Of a stretch of DNA of 64,000 nucleotides, positions 56,330 through 64,000 are shown piece after piece. Made by a program: the position numbers and the translations under genes. Origin of the DNA: Isoetes taiwanensis (Eukaryota; Streptophyta; Lycopodiopsida; Isoetales; Isoetaceae); the NCBI GenBank assembly GCA_021234155.1, contig JAJEKV010000784.1, forward strand, positions 27,807 to 91,806, in the 5' to 3' direction. Numbering within the stretch: position 1 is the first letter of the stretch; the number at the start of each line of letters is the position of its first letter. The notes under the pieces were generated by a model. It did no database searches, was not told the DNA's origin, and saw only the letters and a program-made list of their open reading frames with translations.

Positions 56330-59300
56330 AACGAAGATGATAGGTATGGCTTTTGCGGATGAAATTGCGCCAATGGCGTGATTTATATATCTTGATTTGA
56401 ATTAAATCGCACCAAGCGTGCTTTGTTTACATTTCATTGTCGGACTAAATCACTGAAAATGCGATTTGGTTAAGCTAACTCAAATCACGCCTGGCGTGTT
56501 TGTATTGTTGCAATGTATAATATCAGGTTGTGCACGTTAATCATATCTTGGTGACCAGATACATGTTTGATGTTTCAACTTCCCTCTGGTTTCTAAGAAG
56601 GTTGCGATATTCGACCTAAACGGAGTTCTTTGTAAGACTTTTTTGAAAAATACTAGTGGCTAGAGATCAATTTCACTAGCCAGTAGAATCAAATTCTAAG
56701 TGGATCGATCGGCGCACAAGACTTGAAGGGGATGCTAGATGAGGCATTTAGGTTATTTTCATTGGTATTTGGTCATACTGTGGAGGCACTGGGGGGAATG
56801 GGTAGACATTGGTTGACCTTTTGGGATCAACACAAATGTGTGAAGTTCACTAATCCCAAGGATCCAACAGGCAAGCCTATCTTCATCAAACACTTGAGTA
56901 ACCTGATGGACGAACTTGGTATCGAGAATAAAGGATGATATAATCATAATGGATGATGATGCTATTAAATACTTCTACAATCAAATCACGGGCCACGAAA
57001 ACACCATCTTATGATCCAAAAAATTTTTGCGACTTGAGATGATTTTACGGTGAAGTTTATGTCTATTCTGAATAATTTGGCTATGGGGATGACAAGTCGT
57101 TGAAGTGTTAGATTCACACCCATAACTAGATAGAATGGCTGACATGGGACCACATCTTGTTAAATACGTAGCAAAACATGGATTGATCCCTTAATGTTTT
57201 ATTGGAATATATGATATTTTTGTACGATATTTGTGTCATGTATCCATAATTTCGGTCTCCAGTTGCCTCGCAAATAATGTAATCTGTTATTATCAAACCT
57301 AATATTTTCATCTCAGGGTGTTTTTTTGCTAGTGGTGTACAGAAAAACGAAATTCAAGCACTAAATCAGCACCTTCATAGGTAACATGTGTGATCAAGGC
57401 TTCACATCCAAATATTTTTTGAAGGGCAATAAAGGGCAAGGGAAGGGCAATGAAGGGTAGCTTGAAGGGCAATCAGCACTAAACCAGCACCTGTGTCGTG
57501 ACATGTTAAAGTGTACATCACTAGTAAAAAAAGACCCCTCAATGCTCTTCAATTTTGACCTCATCTATCTTAGCAACTTGCCCTTCATTTTTGCATATTT
57601 CAATTCACATATGAAACGACACATGGGAATTGCAACCTTATGTTATTTATCAAGTCCAAAACAAAAGGTTAAAAGAAAACAAAAACCCCTAGAAGACAAC
57701 AACAGGTTGGCGTGATTTTGGAGTTGACATAATCCCAATTTAATTAGATGATGGTTTCATGTTCTCAACCTCAAGATCTTATATAGTCCATAGAAGCTTC
57801 TCCACTTCATCATCATCCTCATCTCACATGTCCTCATCACTCCTCTCATCACTCCCATGTTGAGCTTAACTGGTCGGACATGGCTGAACCCCTCGGCTAC
57901 CAATTTGTACAGAAATATATCCAAACCAATTCTTGAAGTAACAAGTTTTCGCGAAGTTTAAACGAAATTGAAATCATACCACGTGTCAAGGCGTTCTTAG
58001 ACTGTGGCAAGGGGAGTCATTCAGGAGGCCCCTCCAAACCACAAATGAGGTATTTCTAGGACAACTTTTTTTTCTTATTATTTTAAATGACAACACAAAA
58101 AGCAGGAGGGATTGGAGGGGTTGGAGGTATATGTGTATAGAAATTCATAACGTGTATGCTAAGGGCTTTTTATTAAAAGAGTGGCATATATAAAGGTTCT
58201 TTACCTCCCTAAGCAGGTGGCATATCCCTTGTAAAGGTACTAGATCTGGGAATATGAGATGCTCACATGTTCACATGTTCAGGGAACATTATACATCAAC
58301 ACAATTCCCAACCTCAATCTTTTGTAAATTTAAGGGATTAACAAAACTTGAGCGTGTACAAATAGGGGCCTCTATGAAAATAATGTTTATATGAGGCCCG
58401 TATATGAGGTGTTTTTTTAATGACCAGGGAGGGGACAAAATTAAAAAAAAATCGTATGCCGGAGCTTCTTTTAAAAATGGCATATTTAGAGTTTTGTTTA
58501 TCATTCTATGCCTTGTGAGTGGCATATCTCTATCTTTACATAACAATTGTTCATTACATAGGACCTATGAATCAGGATAGATGGAATATCGCTATGTATA
58601 TCCTTCGTTATATGTCAATTATCCATACATAGGACCTATAAATCAGGATACACATAATTATTGTTATGCAAGTAGGTGGAATATGCCATGGATAGGTTTT
58701 TATATCCATCAATTCCATTAAATATGACCTATCAGTCTATATCATAGGGATGCTAGAATGGGGACCTATCCACTACACATCAAGATTTTGGCCAGCCCTA
58801 TCCGTGACGCGTAAGATAATATCTGTCCGTTGACTTGGGGAGGCGGTGTTGGAGGTATATATGTATCGAAATTCAGGAACTATATGACAAGGGCTTTCTA
58901 TTAAAAAGTGGCATATATAAAGGTTCTTTTACCATCCCTATGACGCAAAGTGGGGATATCCTTTGAAGGAAGTGGATTAACGGAACATTATACTTCAACT
59001 CAATTCTCAACCTCAATCTTTGGTAAATGTAAAGGATTAACAAAATATTACGTGGTTACGGTGAGGGGAACTAGTAATCCCGAACTGATAAGGAAAGTAA
59101 TGATCAACCAGGTACTAAAGCGGTTGCTCAAAGTAATGTGATAAAAAGGAGAACATAGGGGATATCCTTCCCCCTACTTGGTGAGATGCAAGCAACAATA
59201 AAAATAGATTCACAATGGATCAATTGATAAGGTAACCGAGAGTGAAGGGGCCATTGATAATCAATGAAGCGACTCTAGTTATTCACCGGTTGCCAAATCA

Positions 59301-59430
59301 ATACTAAAATAATGTCGGTTGTGAAGGGCGTAGAGGAACTAATAGAAAATAACAATTCTAGGTAAAAAAAATCGGAGATTAAGAATTGGCCGAAGGGAAA
59401 GAATGGCGATGATTGGCGGCGACGGCGATA
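56330..59430 (+). repeat. block Z, copy 1
   Basis: From GATGATAGGTATG to about 59150 this matches the block at 59438-62740 in the same order. The frame 56723-56938 (contains GRHWLTFWDQH, TGKPIFIKHLSNLMDELG) is the only long one and its counterpart in copy 2 is broken. I do not recognise the peptide. Within the block, two related subunits near 58110-58330 and 58845-59030 share GTTGGAGGTATAT, TAAAGGTTCTTT and GGAACATTATAC. Confidence 0.75.
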
Positions 59431-62400
59431 GAAAACCGAAGATGATAAGTATGCGCCTTAAGATGAAATCGCGCCCGCGTGATTTAATTTTATCTTTAGT
59501 TTGAATTAAATGCGTAAGCGTGCTTTGATTACATTTCATTGTCACATTAAATCAAAGCGGCATAATTTGGTTAAGCCTAACTCAAATCCACGCTGGCGTT
59601 TACTTGTATTGTTGCAATGTATAATATAAAAGGTGTGCATGCTAATCATAACTTGCTGACCCGGATACATGTTTGATGTTTGAGCTTCCCTTGCATTTAT
59701 AAGAAGGTTGTGGTGTTGCGACCTAAGCGGAGTTCTTTGTAAGACTTTAGAAAAAAAGTGGCTAGAGATGTCGGTTTCACGGACACTAGTAGAATCAAAT
59801 TCCAAGTGGATCTATCGGCCACACTTGAAGGAGATGCTAGATGGGCATTTAGGTTATTTGAATTGGTTTTGGTCATCCATGGAAGGAACTCGAGAAACAT
59901 CAGAAGGATAATTTGAAGGCCGGGAAAAATGAATAGGCATTGATTGACCTTTTGGAATCAACACAAATGTGTGAAGTTCACTAATCCCAAAAGGATCCAA
60001 CGGGCAAAGCCTATTTTCATCAAACACTTGGTAACATTATGGATGAACTTGGTATGAAAATAAGGATGATATAATCATAGTGGATGATGGCGGCTCTCAA
60101 AAGCTTCTACTGTCGGCCAGGAATCTGTATGATCTAAAAATTACGTGACGGATGATTTTTTTGATGAAGTTTATGTCTATGAATAATTTGGCTATGGGGA
60201 TGACGATTGCATGAGGTGTTAGATTCACACCGAGGAGAACTAGATAGAAAAGGTGACATGGAACCACACCTTATTAAATATGTGTGGAAAACATGGATTG
60301 ATCCCTTAATGTTTTCTTGGAATATATGATATTTTGTATGATATTTATGTCATGTATCCATAATTTCGGTCTCAATTTCCACCATAAAATAATATAATGT
60401 TATTATCAAACCTAATATTTTGATCTCAATCTTTGTTTCAATTTTTGTCTTAAATATCTTAGCCACTTGCCCTTCATTTTTGCATATTTCAATTATATGT
60501 GAAACAACACATGGGGAATTGCAACCTTGTTATTTATCAAGTCGAAACAAAGGTTAAAAGAAAACAAAACCCTTAGAACAACAACATGTTGGTGATTTTG
60601 GAGTTGCGACATAATCCCGATTTAATTAGATGATGGTTTAATGTTCTCAACCTCAAGATCTTATATAGTCCATAGAAGCTTCTCCACTTCATCATCATCC
60701 TCATCTCACATGTCCTCATCACTCCCATGTTTGAGCCCGGCCCAGGACATGGTTGAACCCCTCGACTACCAATTTACATAGAAATATTCAAACCAATTCT
60801 TGGAGTAACAACTTTCCCCAAAGTTTAAAAGCGAGAATTGAAATCTTTTCCACGTATCAAGGCGTTGCTTGGAAAACGTAGACAAGGGAGTCATTTAGAA
60901 GACCCCTCAAAGCATGAATGTGTTTCTAGGACAACCTTTTTTTTTTCTTATTATTTTAAATGACACACAAAAGCAGGGATGGAGGGTTGGAGGTATATGT
61001 GTATAGAAATTCATAAAGTGTATGCTAGGGCTTTTTATTAAAAACAATGGCATATATAAAGGTTCTTTTACACCTCCCTAAGCAGATGGCATATCCCTTT
61101 CAAATACTAGATGCGGGAATATGAGATGCTCATGTTCACATGTTTAGGGGAACATTATACATCAACACAATTCCCAACCTCAATCTCTTGTTAATTTAAC
61201 ACTAGAGTTGTCTCAAGGACTTTGTTAGGGTTCATCAACGTGTATGGGTCCCCTCAATCCCTTCTCCATATTAGGGACTTTCTTCATGATACTTATGAGA
61301 TTTTGAATGAACACCTGAATTGTAAGATTAAACTCGAGTTGTACCACCATATTCAATGGCAAAATAAAATTCTTCACAAGTTTGGCACAATGCCAACTTG
61401 AAATACACTCAATTCAATGGTTTTGATGATATGATATAATCTCATGACACTCAACATGGAATACAAATTTCAAGATAACATTAATTTTCTATGAGCGTAG
61501 CCTACAAATGCTACTCATTTTTCAAATTTCATGTGATTTCATAAAAATTGATGTATCAATGAGCAAATCATAATTTCAATCCTTGAGACCGGTCAGGGTC
61601 CCCAAGGAATTTCTAAAAAGCAGACATCCGGGGACCAATTCATATCCATGATTGAAATAGGAATAAGAATCACCGAAGGTACTATTATTTTCAATAGAAA
61701 TAGATACTAAGTACTACTGCGTCTTGCAAAATGGATTTCATTTTTCAAAAGTGGAAGTAGTACTATAATTTTCAAAATTTTGACTCGAGGGGGACCTACT
61801 TGGGTCCATAAAAGAACTAATTTCAAACTTTTAAGGGAATTATTCCTCTAAAATTCTACCATAGATTTTCACGATTCTTCTTAGCGGCCAGTTTCTCATG
61901 TCATGATTTACAAGATGGAAGAAATTTAAATTTCTAGGAAAAATCATTTTGCAAATAAATGAGAAATGTTAAAGACTTTGAGAATAAACTTGACCCCTTT
62001 GCTGGTCGGCTCCAAATTATATTTGGTAATAGAAGCTTTCTATATTTTCATATTTTTCATAAATTTTTCCTTATATGTACACTCATGGGCGACAACATAT
62101 TGTGAGTAATGTAGACAAATTCTTTATCTCTTGAAGCTATAGCCAAATTTCAAAAAAGTGTCTGAATGAACCCATTTGGGTTCATCAAGGGACAAAGGGG
62201 ATTAACAAAACTTGACGTGTACAAAATAGGGGCCTCTATGAAAACAAATGTTTATATGGTAGGTATATGAGTGTTGTTTAATGAAGTAACAAATTTCCCC
62301 AAAAATTAAACAAATTTTAAAGCACACCATGTGTCGAGGCATGATTAGACTATGGCAGAGTCATTAGAAAAAACCCCCAAACCACAAATGAGGTTTTTTC

Positions 62401-62740
62401 TAGGACAATGAGCACTGCCTTTTTAATTTTAAATAGACATAAAAGCCCGAGGGGGAGGAGGAGGTGTTGGAGGTATATATGTATGAAATTCATCAACTAT
62501 ATGATGGGGCTTTCTATTAAAAGAGTGGCATATCTAAAGGTTCTTTTACCACCCATGGCCCTTGGAAGTGGGAATATCCTCTATGAAGGGAAGTGGATTA
62601 ACAGGAACATTATACTTCAACTCAATTCTTAACCTCAATCTTTGGTAGCGTAAAGGATTAATAAACTATTCACGCGTGGTTCTAGTGGGGAACTAGTAAT
62701 CCGGTCATCGATAAAGGAAAGTAATGATCAAGTCACGTCG
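59431..62740 (+). repeat. block Z, copy 2
   Basis: Second copy of 56330-59150, interrupted by a 1-kb insertion at 61200-62197. CTG/CAG triplets are scarcer: in the first 600 bases from 59341 I counted 3, against 10 in the 600 bases from 56341. Examples are AACAGGCAAG against AACGGGCAAAG. The short minus frames 59339-59545, 59542-59805 and 59697-59900 are shadows. Confidence 0.75.
61200..62197. mobile_element. about 1-kb insertion in block Z copy 2, type unknown
   Basis: Copy 1 reads AAATTTAAGGGATTAAC without a break near 58325-58341. In copy 2 the left half ends in AATTTAA (61199) and the right half resumes at GGGATTAAC (62198). The insert begins CACTAGAG. GGGTTCATCAA occurs near both its ends in direct orientation (about 61228 and 62179). 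There is no terminal inverted repeat that I can see and no coding frame, so the type stays open. Confidence 0.6.
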
Positions 62741-64000
62741 TTGGAAAGGAGGAGGCGAGAAAAATGGCTTATTTTCTTGAATATTTTGTCTTACCGAGAT
62801 TTGAAATTTCTTGGCAAAACTACGGCCTCGATTCTCCCTTTTACCACGATTGATCACCTCTTACCGTTTGAATTCATCCCGGAGCCTTGTAGGGGGCGGC
62901 CTCCTTGCATTCCCGTTCCTTGATCTATCTATGGACATAAAATTCTTCACCATTTTGAAGGCGGGGATCAAAAGAATTTAGTTGTGGTTTCTTGCAAGGC
63001 TCTTTCTGGAACTTTGGTATCAATTCATCACACAAGCAATTCTTCCACGATCACTTATTTCAACACGAATACTCCTTTGTTCAGGAATCACGAAGAATTT
63101 GCAAAGCTTGAGATCATAGAGGCTTGGATCTTGGAATTTCTGAGGGAAAAAGAAACATCACACCCTCTTGCTCAATTTCGAAAAGTGTTTGTAAGCTGGG
63201 TACGACAACGAGATCTCAGTCAAAGTTTTCTCGGAAATGATGATCACCGATTTGTCGGGAATGCTCTCGAGGTAACTTGGCAAATTTATGGTTTTCTACC
63301 CTTCTTAGTTGTAGATAGATTTTTCTTTCTCTCCTGTCTCCTTTGAATCCCCTTTTTTTTTTTTCCATAATTCTCTCCTCTACGTTTTGACCCTTCCTTT
63401 CCCTTATAGCCTTTTTTACGCATTAATGAAATCCCCCAAAAATAAACCATTGCTGACTTGTAAGCCCCTAAACTCATTTTCCCTCGATTCTTCACGGCAT
63501 ATACGCCTTGCTGCTTCAAGAGGTGATCTTCTTGCTCGATTTAAGTGCATTTCATCGGATCCTTCTAAATTTATCAAATTTGGGGACTTCTCGACGGGAT
63601 CATAAGGTGTCGAAATGCACCCATTCACGATCCTGCGCCCCAAAATTGGGACACTCTTGCCTTGGACCAAAGAGGGATCTCAAACTCTACCAGCTCACGG
63701 ATGTTAATGGGTTCGGTCCCCTATTTTTGAGGCCAAGGCTCCCAGCCAATCTCGGACCAACAATTGGCCTTTGAATTTGAGTACCCGACAATCTGGGGCC
63801 CCTACCAACATTAAACTTTTTGGGGTATTCATTAAAACTCACCGCTTTGGTTTGCCTCTAGAATTGAATCTCAGTCAAAATTGTTGTAATTGTCAAGGTA
63901 GACTCTGTTGGAATGAAAATTGAAAACTATGGGATCACACCTTTCCGGACTTCATAAAGGCATTGTCATTAATTCCATTTATTGGCTAAATTATCCCTAT
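62741..64000. other. unassigned sequence at the right edge
   Basis: The frame 62984-63346 (+, 120 codons) is the longest. Its middle is charged and helix-like (EEFAKLEIIEAWILEFLREK) and GAGGTAACT at about 63270 could be a splice donor. Frames 63387-63605 and 63508-63774 overlap one another. None has a known domain. Confidence 0.35.

Overview
This is a repeat-dominated stretch of a land-plant nuclear genome. It has one clean multi-exon gene with plant-style short introns, and around it plant-type LINE, Ty1/Copia, Ty3/Gypsy-like, TRIM and hAT sequence. Nothing I can read fixes the taxon below land plants. The one convincing host gene in good condition lies at 46.36-50.07 kb on the plus strand: a 12-exon, 513-residue DEDDh exonuclease of the SMALL RNA DEGRADING NUCLEASE (SDN) family, with an RRM-like region and a C-terminal coiled coil. 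A second gene, a nucleolin-like gene with introns (minus strand, about 17.25-19.88 kb), sits inside an inserted element. As written it is broken, but the breaks I could interpret fall at CTG/CAG sites.

Layout. 0-3.3 kb: AT-rich repeats and minisatellites. 3.35-9.5 kb: two copies of a repeat block (P1, P2), the second split by a 5'-truncated LINE with a 12-bp target-site duplication. 9.5-11.7 kb: a block (X1) whose second copy (X2) runs from 13.9 to 28.9 kb because three large insertions split it: a 6-kb element with the nucleolin gene, a 3.6-kb element with inverted ends, and a 3.3-kb hAT-like transposon. 12.2-12.9 kb: a long foldback element. 28.9-37.5 kb: a duplicated block (Y1, Y2) flanking about 5 kb of decayed retroelement sequence with a probable reverse-transcriptase remnant. 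37.5-39.5 kb: a minus-strand LTR-element fragment. 40.45-40.90 kb: a complete TRIM. 41-46 kb: unrecognised sequence with direct repeats and a minisatellite. 46.3-50.1 kb: the SDN gene. 50-55 kb: tandem duplications and one possible small TATA-driven ORF. 55.3-56.3 kb: the 3' end of a Copia element with its LTR. 56.3-62.7 kb: a tandem-like pair of diverged blocks (Z1, Z2). 62.7-64 kb: unrecognised.

The most unusual signal runs across the whole window. Duplicate copies disagree preferentially at CTG/CAG trinucleotides, with changes such as CTGG to CCGG or CAG to CGG plus small indels, while the SDN gene is rich in intact CTG/CAG. This is not the C-to-T pattern of deamination. It looks like a systematic consensus error at CHG-methylated sites in silenced DNA. 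If so, many 'frameshifts' in the repeats and in the nucleolin gene are not real. I found no clear previously undescribed biological system. The strongest candidates for follow-up are the CTG/CAG signal, the transposon-borne nucleolin gene, the nested insertion history of X2 and the compact TRIM.
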